This document shows positions 25,849 to 35,203 of a DNA stretch of 64,000 nucleotides, in pieces (the stretch's first letter is position 1; each line of letters opens with the position of its first letter). Source of the DNA: Hydrocarboniphaga sp965279055 (GTDB lineage Bacteria > Pseudomonadota > Gammaproteobacteria > Nevskiales > Nevskiaceae); the NCBI RefSeq assembly GCF_965279055.1, contig NZ_OZ257125.1, forward strand, positions 620,001 through 684,000, read 5' to 3'. Below the pieces are notes generated by a model, which made no database searches, had not been told where the DNA came from, and saw only the letters and a list, made by a program, of their open reading frames with translations. The translations under genes and the position numbers were made by a program.

Positions 25849-27168
25849 ATGAAGTCACACAATGAAGTGTTTCGTCGCTCACTTTTGGCAGGCGCCATCA
25901 TCGCCACGTTTGCGGGCTCGCTTGCAGCGAGCTTCGATGCATCGGCCGCCGGCACGCTCGAAGGCTTTGCCTCGCTGCCTGCCGCCACTTTTTCCAAGGG
26001 GCCTACCGCAGGCCATTTCGTCAACGGCGCCAATGGCGAGGCGCTGCCGCTGATCGACCAGCAGCCGGTGCAGGGTTTCTCTGCGGTGCTGCCCGGTCCC
26101 GTGGCCGGCACCTATCAGATGATGTGCGACAACGGCTTCGGCACCAAGGCCAACTCGCCGGACGCGTTGCTGCGCTTCTACACGATGAAGCCGAATTTCC
26201 GTTACTGGGATGGCAGCGCGGTGGTGGGCACCGGCGTGGTGAATCCGGTGGATCGCATCACCGGCGCGAAGAAGGACGGGTTCAATGCCAAGACGCTGGT
26301 GACGCTGGCCGATCCGGATCACAAGCTCGGCTTCGCGCTGGTCGCCGACGGCACCAACTATCCGTACAGCGGCTCCGGTCCCGGCTCGGCGACGATTCCG
26401 GTCGACAAGGCGATCAAGAAAGGCCGCTTGCTGACCGGTAGCGATCTCGATATCGAATCGATGCGCGTCGACAAGAACGGCCACTACTGGTTCGGCGAAG
26501 AGTTCGGCCCCTTCCTGGTCAAGACCGACGCCAACGGCAAGGTGCTGCGCAGCGAGATTCCGCTGGCCGGCGTGCAGGGGCCCGACAACCCCTATCTCAA
26601 CGGCGCGACGCCGACCTTGAACAGCTCCAACGGCTATGAGGGCCTGGCGATCAACGCGGCCGGCGATACGCTGTATGCGCTGCTCGAAGGCACCGTGGTC
26701 GGCGACCCGGCGCGCAGCCTGCGCATCAACGAGTTCAGCATCGATGCCGAAGCGTATACCGGCAAGAAGTGGATGTACTCGCTCGACCCGTCCGGCACCA
26801 ACATCGGCGACATGACCGCCGTGAACTCGCACCAGTTCATCGTCATCGAGCGCAACGGCACGCAGGAGCCACGCTTCAAGAAGCTGTTCCTGATCGACCT
26901 CGACGTCGTCGACCCGACCACCGGCTTCGTGCAGAAGACCGAGCTGGTCGACCTGATGAACATCGCCGATCCGCACGATCTCAACGCCGACGGCCAGACC
27001 GTGTTCACGTTCCCGTTCGTGACCATCGAGGACGTGCTGGTGCTGGATGCCAAGACCCTGCTGGTGATGAACGACAACAACTATCCGGGCAGCAGCCGCA
27101 CCGCCGGCGTGCCCGACCCGAACGAGTTCCTGAAGATCCACCTGGATCAGAAGCTCAAGCTCGAGTAG
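25849..27168 (+). CDS. Secreted esterase-like phytase-family protein
   Basis: 439 residues with a signal peptide (SLLAGAIIATFAGSLAAS) cleaved near ASA-AG. The mature protein resembles the 'esterase-like activity of phytase' family (beta-propeller, PF13449-type): DLDIESMRVDKNGHYWFGEEFGPFLV, SSNGYEGLAINAAGDTLYALLEG, and VMNDNNYPGSSRT near the end. Expected in the periplasm; substrate probably a phosphoester but not shown. The ATG at 25849 follows AAGGACC. A terminator follows. Confidence 0.87.
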   Translation: MKSHNEVFRRSLLAGAIIATFAGSLAASFDASAAGTLEGFASLPAATFSKGPTAGHFVNGANGEALPLIDQQPVQGFSAVLPGPVAGTYQMMCDNGFGTKANSPDALLRFYTMKPNFRYWDGSAVVGTGVVNPVDRITGAKKDGFNAKTLVTLADPDHKLGFALVADGTNYPYSGSGPGSATIPVDKAIKKGRLLTGSDLDIESMRVDKNGHYWFGEEFGPFLVKTDANGKVLRSEIPLAGVQGPDNPYLNGATPTLNSSNGYEGLAINAAGDTLYALLEGTVVGDPARSLRINEFSIDAEAYTGKKWMYSLDPSGTNIGDMTAVNSHQFIVIERNGTQEPRFKKLFLIDLDVVDPTTGFVQKTELVDLMNIADPHDLNADGQTVFTFPFVTIEDVLVLDAKTLLVMNDNNYPGSSRTAGVPDPNEFLKIHLDQKLKLE

Positions 27169-27187
27169 CGGGCAGCCTCGCAGGCCA

Positions 27188-27227
27188 GGCCCATGCGCTC
27201 CCGCAGCCGGAGCGCGTGGGCCTTTTG
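27188..27227 (+). terminator. Intrinsic terminator
   Basis: Arms GGCCCATGCGCTCC / GGAGCGCGTGGGCC (one G-U pair) followed by TTTT, 20 bases after the esterase gene. The rest of 27169-27609 holds only the repeat at 27459-27520. Confidence 0.8.
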
Positions 27228-27458
27228 CGTAAAGAGCCCCCAGCGGCCTTTCAATGGCCCGGGCGGGCGGGGGTTCAGGTCGCAGTGAACTGCGACGCAG
27301 CGCGGCCCGGCGGCCCGATCGCGCTGTCGCCGGCCTGTCGGGCCGCGCTGCACCGGCCCTCGACGTGTTTTGGCGACGCAGCTGTTCCGCTGCAACTTCG
27401 GCAGCTTCCGGTGGCCCAGTCGATATGCGCGGATGACGGTGGCCAGCTAAGTTTTTGC

Positions 27459-27520
27459 AGCAGCGGCCCATGGCCGCGATCGAGACGGCAAGTTCGCAGC
27501 CGCGGCCATGGGCGCTCCTG
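27459..27520. repeat. Palindromic repeat (variant of the GTAGGAGCG family)
   Basis: Perfect 13-base arms GCCCATGGCCGCG (27466-27478) / CGCGGCCATGGGC (27501-27513), ending GCGCTCCTG. It lies upstream of the hybrid kinase gene. Confidence 0.8.
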
Positions 27521-27609
27521 GAGGTTCGGCGCTTGGTCTAGCCGTTCAGCAAGTCCGGCCCATCGTCATGCGACCATGTCGCCTCGCGACAGCCAGGGAC
27601 TGCCCGCCG

Positions 27610-30090
27610 ATGGGGATCGACAACACCGACGAATCGCTGCGCCTGTTTCCTGGCGACAGCGAACTGAGCCGGATGATGCGCGCGCAGGACTGGTCGGCGA
27701 CGCCGCTGGGGCCGGCGCAGGCCTGGCCCGAAGGGCTCAAGGTGCCGCTGCAGATGATGCTCAGCTCGCGCTTCGAAATGTGGCTGGGCTGGGGGCCGGA
27801 TCTGCAGTTCTTCTACAACGACGCCTACGTGCCGACCCTGGGCATCAAGCACCCCTGGGCGCTGGGTCAGCCGATGCGCGAGGTCTGGAAAGAGGTCTAC
27901 GCCGAGGTTGCAGAACAGATCGAATCGGTGCGCGCCGGCACGCCGACCTGGAACAAGGCGCTGCTGCTGTTGCTGGAGCGCAGCGGCTATCCGGAGGAGA
28001 CCTACCACACCTTCTCCTACAGCCCGCTGCGCGGCGACAGCGGCGCGGTCGAGGGCCTGATGTGCGTGGTCTCGGAGGAAACCGAGTCGGTCATCGGCGA
28101 GCGTCGCCTCAACACCTTGCGCGCGCTGGCCGACGCGCTGCTCGGCACCTCGACGCGCGACGCGGTGCTGGCGAGTTTCCACGCGGTACTGGGCGATCGG
28201 CGCAAGGATTTCCCGTTCAGCCTGCTGTATCTGCGCGACGACGCCGGGCAATGGCATGGCCATGCCTCCAGCGACGACGCGACCGCCCTGCTGGCGCATG
28301 ACTGGCCGCTGCAACGAATGTCCGGCGAGACGTCGCTGCTCAGGCTGCCGCTGCAGGCCGATCGCTGCTGGCCTTGCGGCGACTGGTCGCTGGCGCCGCG
28401 CGAGGCGCTGCTGGTCAAGGTCGCGCGCTCCAGCGGCGAGCAGCCTTTCGGCGCGCTGGTGCTGGGCCTGAACCCTTATCGCCCCGGCGATAGCGAGGTC
28501 GCCGGCATCGCCCAGCTGATCGCGGGCCAGCTCAGTGGCGCACTGGGCAACGTCAATACCCTGGAATCCGAGCGCCGCCGCGCCGAGCGTGTCTGGAGCA
28601 ATTCGCGCGATCTGCTGCTGGTGCTCGATGCCGATGGCGTGATGCAGTCGGTGAGCCCGTCGTGGACGCGCATTCTCGGCCATCCGCTGGAAGCCGTGGT
28701 CGGCCATCGCTTCACCGAGTTCCTGCATCCCGACGACGTCGACAACGCCAGCCGCGCGCATCGCCAGGCGGTGGAGCAGAGCGACCTGACCGCGTTCGAG
28801 GATCGCTACCTGAGCAGGGCCGGCGAGGTGCGCTGGCTGTCCTGGCATACGCGCTGTGAAAATCAGCTGGTGTTCGCCTACGGCCGCGACATCACCGAAG
28901 AAAAGGCCCAGGCCGCGGCGCTGGCCGCAGCCGAAGACGCGCTGCGCCAGGCGCAGAAAATGGAAGCGGTCGGCCAGCTCACCGGCGGTATCGCCCACGA
29001 CTTCAACAATCTGCTGACCGGCATCATCGGCTCGCTGGACATGATGCAGCGCCGGGTCGCACAGGGCCGCACCGGCGACGTCGATCGCTATATCGCCGCG
29101 GCGACCACGTCGGCCAATCGCGCCGCCTCGCTGATCCAGCGGCTGCTGGCGTTTTCGCGCCGGCAGTCGCTGGATCCCAGGCCGGTCGACGCCGACAAGC
29201 TGGTGCGCGGCATGGAAGAACTGCTGCGTCGCTCGATCGGCGAATCGATACGGCTGGAGGCGCTGCGCTCCGCCGGGCTGTGGCGCACGCGCTGCGATCC
29301 GCACCAGCTCGAGAGCGCGATCCTGAATCTGGCGATCAATGCGCGCGACGCGATGCCCGAAGGCGGGCGCCTGACCATCGAAAGCGCCAATGCCTCGATC
29401 GACCTCGACTACGCGGCGAAGAACCGTCAGGCCACACCCGGGCAATACGTGTGCATCTCGGTCACCGACACCGGCAGCGGCATGACGCCGGACGTGATCT
29501 CTCGCGCGTTCGAGCCGTTCTTCACCACCAAGCCGATCGGCCAGGGCACCGGCCTGGGCCTGTCGATGATCTACGGCTTTGCGCGCCAGTCGGAGGGCTT
29601 CGTCAACATCGACAGCGAAGCCGGGCAGGGCACCACGGTGCGGCTGTATCTGCCGCGCCACTACGTCGAGGGTGAAGAGATCGACGACGGCGACAGCCGT
29701 CAGAGCGCCCGCCTCGACGCGGGTGCCGGCGAAGTCGTGCTGGTGGTCGAGGACGAGCCGGCGGTACGCGCGCTGGTGATCGACGTGCTGGAGGATCTGG
29801 GCTACCAGCCGCTGGAGGCGATGGACGGCCTTGCCGGCCTGGAAATCGTGCGCTCCTCGCGCAAGATCGATCTGCTGGTCACCGACGTCGGACTGCCGGG
29901 CCTCAACGGCCGCCAGCTCGCCGATGCCGCGCGCGTGCTGCGTCCCGGGCTGAAAGTGCTGTTCGTCACCGGCTACGCGCACAACGCCGCCGTCGGCAAC
30001 GGCCTGCTCGAACCCGGCATGGAAATCATCACCAAGCCGTTCGCGATCGACAAGCTGGCGATGCGGGTCAAGGCGATGATCGAGGCTTAA
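27610..30090 (+). CDS. Hybrid sensor histidine kinase / response regulator
   Basis: 826 residues and no membrane helix, so cytoplasmic. Order: an N-terminal PAS-like segment (MWLGWGPDLQFFYNDAYVP), a GAF-like middle, a second PAS (SRDLLLVLDADGVMQSVSPSW), HisKA with phospho-acceptor H463 in GGIAHDFNNLLTG, an ATPase domain (NLAINARDAMPEGG, GTGLGLSM) and a C-terminal receiver with D759 (LVTDVGLPG). The start at 27610 is the first ATG giving a folded N-terminus; upstream ATGs are possible. No partner regulator lies nearby. Confidence 0.92.
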   Translation: MGIDNTDESLRLFPGDSELSRMMRAQDWSATPLGPAQAWPEGLKVPLQMMLSSRFEMWLGWGPDLQFFYNDAYVPTLGIKHPWALGQPMREVWKEVYAEVAEQIESVRAGTPTWNKALLLLLERSGYPEETYHTFSYSPLRGDSGAVEGLMCVVSEETESVIGERRLNTLRALADALLGTSTRDAVLASFHAVLGDRRKDFPFSLLYLRDDAGQWHGHASSDDATALLAHDWPLQRMSGETSLLRLPLQADRCWPCGDWSLAPREALLVKVARSSGEQPFGALVLGLNPYRPGDSEVAGIAQLIAGQLSGALGNVNTLESERRRAERVWSNSRDLLLVLDADGVMQSVSPSWTRILGHPLEAVVGHRFTEFLHPDDVDNASRAHRQAVEQSDLTAFEDRYLSRAGEVRWLSWHTRCENQLVFAYGRDITEEKAQAAALAAAEDALRQAQKMEAVGQLTGGIAHDFNNLLTGIIGSLDMMQRRVAQGRTGDVDRYIAAATTSANRAASLIQRLLAFSRRQSLDPRPVDADKLVRGMEELLRRSIGESIRLEALRSAGLWRTRCDPHQLESAILNLAINARDAMPEGGRLTIESANASIDLDYAAKNRQATPGQYVCISVTDTGSGMTPDVISRAFEPFFTTKPIGQGTGLGLSMIYGFARQSEGFVNIDSEAGQGTTVRLYLPRHYVEGEEIDDGDSRQSARLDAGAGEVVLVVEDEPAVRALVIDVLEDLGYQPLEAMDGLAGLEIVRSSRKIDLLVTDVGLPGLNGRQLADAARVLRPGLKVLFVTGYAHNAAVGNGLLEPGMEIITKPFAIDKLAMRVKAMIEA

Positions 30091-30207
30091 GCCAGCGCTT
30101 GGTGCCGTTTGCTGCGCTGCAAGAGCCTGCGGCGGTCTAGCGAACAGCAGTGTCTATCAGCGTGTCGCTGCTACCGGTAGCGGCTTCGCGGTTAAACTGC
30201 CGCCGAC

Positions 30208-31863
30208 ATGTCGCCGATCCGCACCGCCAGCCGCAGCACGATCTTCGCACCGCTGCGGCAGGCCACGTTCCGCAACCTGTGGCTGAGCAGCACCGTGTCC
30301 AACACCGGCAGCCTGATCCAGAGTGTCGGCGCGGCCTGGACCATGGCGGCGATTTCGACGCCGGACCATGTCGCGCTGGTGCAGACCGCGACGTTTCTGC
30401 CGGTGGCCCTGCTCGCGATCCCGGCCGGCGCGCTCGCCGATCTCTACGATCGCCGCAAGGTGCAGATCGCCTCGCTGTTGCTGGCCGCGGTCGCCGGCGT
30501 GCTGATGACACTGGCGTCGATCTTCGGCCTGATGACGCCCTGGGTGCTGCTCGGCTTCTGCTTCCTGGTCGGCTGCGGCGGCGCGCTGTCGGCACCCGCG
30601 CGCGGCGCCTCGGTCGGCGAACAGGTGCCCAAAGAACTGCTGCCTCAGGCGGTCGGACTGAACAACATCAGCTACAACCTGGCGCGCAGCATCGGCCCGG
30701 CGCTGGGCGGCGTGATCGTCGCCGCACTCGGCGCGACGGTGGCCTTCGCCGCCAACGCGCTGTCGTATCTGCCGATGCTGATTTCGCTGCAACGCTGGAA
30801 GCGCAAGGCCGAGGTGTCGCGTTTGCCACCCGAAGGCCTGGCGCGCTCGATCAGCTCGGGACTGCGCTACATCGTCAACATGCAGCCGGTGCGGCGCACC
30901 GTGGCGCGTGCCTTCATCACCTGTTGTCTGGGGGGCGTGCTGCACGCGCTGATGCCGCTGATCGCGCGTGATCTGCTCGGCGGCGGCGCGCGCACCTTCG
31001 GCCTGCTGCTCGGCTGCTTCGGTGTCGGCGCGGTGTCCGGCATCTTTTTGCTGCAGCCGATGCGCGAGCGCCTCGGCGGCGAGAACACGGTACGCGTCAG
31101 CAGCCTGGTGCTGGCAGTGAGTCTGGCCGTGCTGTCGTTCAGCAGCAGCCTGGCTCTGGACTTCGTCGCACTGCTCGCCGCCGGCGCGGTGTGGATGGTG
31201 ATGACGACCACGTTCAGCGTCACGATCCAGCTGTCGGTACCGCGCTGGGTCATGGGCCGCGCGATCGCCACGTCCAGCGCCGCGACGTCGCTCGGCATCG
31301 CCGCCGGCGCCTGGCTGTGGGGCTCGGTCACGCAGGGCCACGGCGTGGCCTTGGCACTGCAGCTGGCGTCGGTCGCGCTGCTGTTTTCGCCGCTGCTCGG
31401 GCTGCTGCTACGCATCGAGGATCGCAGTTCGTCGATCGAGTCCGACGAGCGCGCGATGCGCGATCCCGACGTCAAGCTCGCCATCACCGGCCGCAGCGGG
31501 CCGATCAGCATCGAGCTGCAATACCGCATCGCGCCGCAACAGGCGCGCGAGTTCTACCAGCTGATGCGCGAGCTGCAGCGCATGCGCACGCGCAATGGCG
31601 CCTACGACTGGTCATTGGCACGCGACATCGCCGATCCCGAGCAATGGTCGGAGCGCTTCCGCTGCCCGACCTGGGACGACTACCTGCGCCAGCGCAGCCG
31701 CCGCACGCTGGACGACAGCGCGCTGCATCAACGCGCCGCGCAAATGCATATCGGCCTGGAGCCGATCAGGGTGCAACGCTGGCTGGACCGGCCGTCGGGC
31801 TCGGTGCGCTGGCGTGAAGAGACGCCGGATCGCGGGGATGACGCGTTGCGGATTCAGGGTTGA
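30208..31863 (+). CDS. MFS exporter (EntS/DUF894-like) with C-terminal soluble domain
   Basis: 551 residues. The first 410 or so form a 12-helix MFS with motif GALADLYDRRK after helix 2 and SAPARGASVGEQVP, typical of EntS-like exporters. The last 140 residues (ISIELQYRIAPQQAREFYQLMRE, WDDYLRQRSRRT) resemble a dimeric alpha/beta-barrel monooxygenase-like domain, known in this MFS subfamily. Substrate unknown. A perfect palindrome after the stop probably terminates it. Confidence 0.88.
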   Translation: MSPIRTASRSTIFAPLRQATFRNLWLSSTVSNTGSLIQSVGAAWTMAAISTPDHVALVQTATFLPVALLAIPAGALADLYDRRKVQIASLLLAAVAGVLMTLASIFGLMTPWVLLGFCFLVGCGGALSAPARGASVGEQVPKELLPQAVGLNNISYNLARSIGPALGGVIVAALGATVAFAANALSYLPMLISLQRWKRKAEVSRLPPEGLARSISSGLRYIVNMQPVRRTVARAFITCCLGGVLHALMPLIARDLLGGGARTFGLLLGCFGVGAVSGIFLLQPMRERLGGENTVRVSSLVLAVSLAVLSFSSSLALDFVALLAAGAVWMVMTTTFSVTIQLSVPRWVMGRAIATSSAATSLGIAAGAWLWGSVTQGHGVALALQLASVALLFSPLLGLLLRIEDRSSSIESDERAMRDPDVKLAITGRSGPISIELQYRIAPQQAREFYQLMRELQRMRTRNGAYDWSLARDIADPEQWSERFRCPTWDDYLRQRSRRTLDDSALHQRAAQMHIGLEPIRVQRWLDRPSGSVRWREETPDRGDDALRIQG

Positions 31864-31872
31864 ATCGGGACG

Positions 31873-31898
31873 CCGGCGGGTCGCGACCCGCCGGTTTC
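31873..31898. terminator. Bidirectional terminator hairpin
   Basis: Perfect 22-base palindrome CCGGCGGGTCGCGACCCGCCGG between two convergent genes, followed by TTTCT on the + strand. Confidence 0.65.
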
Positions 31899-32167
31899 TA
31901 CAACTGCGAAATCCCGGCCGCGCTCATCCGGAACGCCAGCTCGGACGAGGCGATCGTCGAGGCCTGGCCGTTGCCGTGGATCAGCGTGACGCGGCCGAAG
32001 GCCGTGTTGACGACCACGCCGCTGGCCTCGGTGATCCATTGCTGCAGCACCGCGCGCGCCCCCTGCAGCGATGCTTCGTCGGTACTTGCATGGCTGGCGG
32101 CTTCGGCTTCCTTGCTCAGCTCGACGATCTGGTCGGCGGCTTCCCTGACCTTGTCTTCCTGGTCCAT
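31898..32167 (-). CDS. Small hypothetical protein
   Basis: 89 residues. An acidic helical N-terminus (KVREAADQIVELSKEAEAAS) is followed by a mixed segment (GVVVNTAFGRVTLIHGNGQ). No known family and no membrane segment. ATG 32167 has GGAG about 11 bases upstream. It converges on the MFS gene. Codon use fits a real gene but evidence is limited. Confidence 0.5.
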   Translation of the reverse strand: MDQEDKVREAADQIVELSKEAEAASHASTDEASLQGARAVLQQWITEASGVVVNTAFGRVTLIHGNGQASTIASSELAFRMSAAGISQL

Positions 32168-32380
32168 TTGCCAATAGGCTCCACTGTTGATTAGCTGTCT
32201 GGACCGGTTTTTAGCAGGAATCGGCAGGGCCGTGTTGCGCTGTCTCGATCGTCTTTCGGCGGAGCTCTCACCGGATTGACGATATCGTGAAGATCGCGTG
32301 ATTTCCTGCGGGGTTGATGTCCGATAAAGCCGGGCGGAGCCGATCCAGCCCAGCACTTAGCCGCGAGGCGTGGAGGGGCA

Positions 32381-33184
32381 ATGGATTTTGCGCAGCGCTA
32401 TGGACCCTGGGCACTGATCGCGGGGGCGTCCGAAGGCACCGGCCGCGCGTTCGCGCGCCGCCTCGCGTCCCGTGGCCTGCCCAGCGTGCTGCTGGCGCGT
32501 CGGCGTGAGCCGCTGCAGGCACTGGTCGCGGAAATCCGTGCCGAGAGCGGCGTCGAGTGCGTGGCGGCGACGGTCGATCTGGCCGCGCCGGATGCGCTCG
32601 CGCACATCGTCGCCGCGGTCGGCGGGCGCCAGATCGGACTGTTCGTCAGCAATGCCGGCGCCGATCCGCACGGCGCGCGATTTCTCGATCTCGACGCGCA
32701 GGCCTGGCTGGATCTGGCGCAGCGCAGCGTGATGACCACGTTGCACTGCTGCCACCACTTCGCCGGCCCGATGCGCGCGCGCGGCAGGGGCGGTGTGCTG
32801 CTGGTCAACTCGGGCGCCTGTTACGGCGGCGCCAGCTTCATGGCCGCGTATTCGGCGACGCGGGCGTTCACGCTGGCTTTCGGCGAAGGCCTGTGGGCCG
32901 AGCTCAAACCGCATGGCGTCGACGTGCTCAACCTGGTGCTCGGGCGCACCGACACGCCGGCATTGCGCAAGCTGCTCGCGGAGAAAGGCCTGCCGGTTCC
33001 CGAGGGCATCGCCTCGCCGGACGATGTCGCCGAGCTGGGGCTGGAGCGTTTGCCGCATGGCCCGGTGCAGAACTGGGGCCTGGCCGACGACGCGGTCGGC
33101 TATGCGATCAGCTCCGCGGCGCAGCGTCGCGAACGCGTGTTGATGATCGACAAGGCGAGCAGGGCGGTGTTCGGTGACAGCTGA
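32381..33184 (+). CDS. Short-chain dehydrogenase with Tyr-x3-Arg active site
   Basis: 267 residues, Rossmann fold with GASEGTGRA near the N-terminus and NAGAD. Catalytic Ser is S144 and Tyr is Y157, but the expected Lys (YxxxK) is Arg at 161 (YSATRAF). The RBS GGAGGGG is strong. Its end overlaps the SnoaL-like gene by 11 bases. The 32168-32380 gap upstream holds no gene. Substrate unknown; the neighbourhood suggests a cyclic hydrophobic compound. Confidence 0.88.
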   Translation: MDFAQRYGPWALIAGASEGTGRAFARRLASRGLPSVLLARRREPLQALVAEIRAESGVECVAATVDLAAPDALAHIVAAVGGRQIGLFVSNAGADPHGARFLDLDAQAWLDLAQRSVMTTLHCCHHFAGPMRARGRGGVLLVNSGACYGGASFMAAYSATRAFTLAFGEGLWAELKPHGVDVLNLVLGRTDTPALRKLLAEKGLPVPEGIASPDDVAELGLERLPHGPVQNWGLADDAVGYAISSAAQRRERVLMIDKASRAVFGDS

Positions 33185-33686
33185 AACGCGCGACGTCGAA
33201 TGGCTGCGCCAGCTGGCCGATCGTCAGCAGATCGGCGAGCTGATCTATCGCTACTGCCGCGCCGTGGACCGGCTCGACATCGAGCTGGGCCACTCGATCT
33301 GGAACGACGGCGGCATCGCCGACTATGGCGCCGGCGTCTACCAGGGCGAGGGCCGCGGCGTCATCGACCATATCTGCGCTCAGCACCGGCACACGCTGCA
33401 TCACTCGCACCAGGTGTCGAACCTCGTCATCGAACTCGACGGCGATCGCGCCGGCAGCGAGGCTTATGTGACCGCGAACCTGCGCGTGCGCCGCGGTGAC
33501 AAGCTGATGCAGATGACGGTCTGGGGCCGCTATATCGACCAGTGGTCGCGCTGCAACGGTCGTTGGGGGCTCGACAAGCGCGTGTCGATCCGCGACTTCG
33601 ACGAGCTGCGCGAGGTCATCGCGATGGGCGAGCACGATGTCGGCCGCCGCGACCGGCTCGACCCTTCCTACGAGGTGCTGAAATGA
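33174..33686 (+). CDS. SnoaL/NTF2-like protein
   Basis: 170 residues from GTG 33174, overlapping the SDR gene by 11 bases. The family N-terminus IGELIYRYCRAVDRLDIELGHSIW and a later beta sheet (HHSHQVSNLVIELDGDRAGSEAYVTANLRVRRG) are typical of SnoaL_4-type NTF2-fold proteins, which include dehydratases and isomerases of ring systems. Two relatives lie at 39135-39692 and 40593-41138, each also overlapping or adjoining an SDR gene. Confidence 0.85.
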   Translation: MTAETRDVEWLRQLADRQQIGELIYRYCRAVDRLDIELGHSIWNDGGIADYGAGVYQGEGRGVIDHICAQHRHTLHHSHQVSNLVIELDGDRAGSEAYVTANLRVRRGDKLMQMTVWGRYIDQWSRCNGRWGLDKRVSIRDFDELREVIAMGEHDVGRRDRLDPSYEVLK

Positions 33687-33850
33687 GAGCGGCCTTTCTG
33701 CAGGACTGCCAGATCCATATCGCGCCCTCTAGCCGCCCGCGTCGCCGCCCATCATAATCATCAGCGTTGTTTGATAGAGGCGGCTCGCGCCGGGGTGCGC
33801 GGTCGCTTCGGCCGCCATTCGATAGACCTCATACAGGCCAGGCGCAGATC

Positions 33851-34873
33851 ATGAGCATTTCCACCGATAGGCCGGTGCTGGTCGCCGGCGCCAGCGGCTT
33901 CGTCGGCAGCCATACCGCGCGCCTGCTGGTGCAGCAGGGACGCAAGGTGCGCGTGCTGCTGCGTAAAAGCAGCAAGACCGAGGCGCTGCAGGGCCTGGAC
34001 GTCGAGATCGTACACGGTGACGTGCTCGATCCGGCGTCGCTGCGGGCAGCAATGCAGGGCTGCAGCAGCGTGTTCTACAGCGTGGTCGATCCGCGTTTCT
34101 GGCTCAGCGACGTGACGCCGATTTATCGCAACAACGTCGAGGGCCTGGTCAACGCGATGGACGCGGCGCTGGCCGCCGGCATCCAGCGCTTCATCTTCAC
34201 CAGCAGCATGGGCACGCTGGGCTTCAATCCCGACGGCCCGGTGACCGAGGACATTCCGTTCAACTGGCGTGACCGCGCCTCGGCCTACATCCTGGCGCGA
34301 CTCGAGGCGGAGAATCAGTTGCTGCGTTATTGCCGTGAAAAAGGCCTGCCCGGCATCGCGCTGTGCGTCGCCAATACCTACGGGCCCGAGGATTACCAGC
34401 CGACGCCGCACGGCAACATGCTGTGGGAAGTCTCGCGCGGCCAGATGCGTTACACGCTGGACGCGGCGGCGCCGACGGTCGATATCCGCGACGTTGCGCA
34501 GGCGGCGCTGCTGGCGGAGCAACACGGCCGCATCGGCGAGCGTTACATCATCGCCAACGAGTACATCCACAATCGCGAGTTCTGCTCGATGGCCGCCGCG
34601 CTGCGCGGCCATCCGCCGCTGAAGCTGATCCCGCTGCCGCTGGCGGCCGGCATCGCGACCGTGGCGGAATTCGTTTTCAAGCTGACCGGTCGCAAGGATT
34701 ACATGGTCAGGCGCGACGCCGTGTTCCTGTCGAACGCGTTCAAGCAGATGGACCACGGCAAGGCGAGCCGCGAGCTGCACTGGCAGCCGCGGCCGATCGC
34801 CGAGACCATCCGCGATGCGGTGGCCTGGTTCGAGCAGCGCGAAAAATCGGGCGTCGGCCCGCACGCGCACTAG
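33851..34873 (+). CDS. Extended SDR (epimerase/reductase-like), Tyr-x3-Arg active site
   Basis: 340 residues from ATG 33851. NAD(P) motif GASGFVGSHTA is near residue 12, and IFTSSMGTLG supplies the Ser/Thr. The catalytic Tyr is Y146, but the Lys four residues later is Arg at 150 (YILARLEAE aligns with the usual YxxSKxxAE). VANTYGPEDY matches the extended-SDR substrate loop. Dihydroflavonol-reductase or 3beta-hydroxysteroid-dehydrogenase-like; substrate unknown. Confidence 0.85.
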   Translation: MSISTDRPVLVAGASGFVGSHTARLLVQQGRKVRVLLRKSSKTEALQGLDVEIVHGDVLDPASLRAAMQGCSSVFYSVVDPRFWLSDVTPIYRNNVEGLVNAMDAALAAGIQRFIFTSSMGTLGFNPDGPVTEDIPFNWRDRASAYILARLEAENQLLRYCREKGLPGIALCVANTYGPEDYQPTPHGNMLWEVSRGQMRYTLDAAAPTVDIRDVAQAALLAEQHGRIGERYIIANEYIHNREFCSMAAALRGHPPLKLIPLPLAAGIATVAEFVFKLTGRKDYMVRRDAVFLSNAFKQMDHGKASRELHWQPRPIAETIRDAVAWFEQREKSGVGPHAH

Positions 34874-34904
34874 TCCACTGCATCGATGAAATCGCACCTG
34901 GCTA

Positions 34905-35000
34905 TCGGCGCCATCACAGCGCGCTGCGGCGTCGAAAATGCTCGCAATAGCGCTGCTATTGCTGTGCTTTTCTCCTTGCATCGCACCGCGCTGGCACCGC
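34905..35000. repeat. Imperfect long palindrome with terminator-like core
   Basis: Core GCAATAGC-GCT-GCTATTGC (34944-34962) is followed by TGTGCTTTT. Flanks pair imperfectly (GAAAATGC with GCTTTTC; GCGCGCTG with CCGCGCTGG), so this is probably another interspersed repeat that can terminate the upstream gene. Nothing else but the promoter at 35053 was seen in the gap 34874-35134. Confidence 0.6.
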
Positions 35001-35052
35001 TATCCAGATGCTTTTCCACCGATGCAGCGGACTAGCGCCGGCTGCGCGGCGG

Positions 35053-35081
35053 TTGTTGGCTCGTGGATGCCGGGCTATAAA
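35053..35081 (+). promoter_or_regulatory. Candidate sigma-70 promoter for the DUF305 gene
   Basis: TTGTTG, 17-base spacer, TATAAA. It leads into a transcript of about 115 bases before the DUF305 start that contains a short ORF at 35135. Confidence 0.6.
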
Positions 35082-35134
35082 GCCGGCAGCCCGCCGCCCA
35101 GTGCGGGTGTGAATACACAATCTGCGAGGAGAGT

Positions 35135-35194
35135 ATGGAGATCGTCAGCGCCGGTGGCCGGCGGTTCCGTGGTCGACACCGCAGCCGCGGCTGA
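35135..35194 (+). CDS. Putative 19-residue Arg-rich upstream ORF
   Basis: ATG with a strong site (GAGGAGAGT upstream) and TGA 9 bases before the DUF305 ATG. The peptide starts MEIVSAGG and then has 6 Arg in 11 residues. The DUF305 gene itself has only a weak ribosome site, so coupling through this ORF is plausible. Third short Arg-rich ORF in front of a gene in this window; chance cannot be excluded. Confidence 0.4.
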   Translation: MEIVSAGGRRFRGRHRSRG

Positions 35195-35203
35195 GCGGCG
35201 GCA

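Noticed and set aside
27538..29982. An 814-codon open frame on the - strand
   Set aside because: Antisense to the hybrid histidine kinase, which has complete domains.
34941..34970. Possible small RNA at the GCAATAGC hairpin
   Set aside because: No promoter or conservation evidence; more simply a terminator or interspersed repeat.
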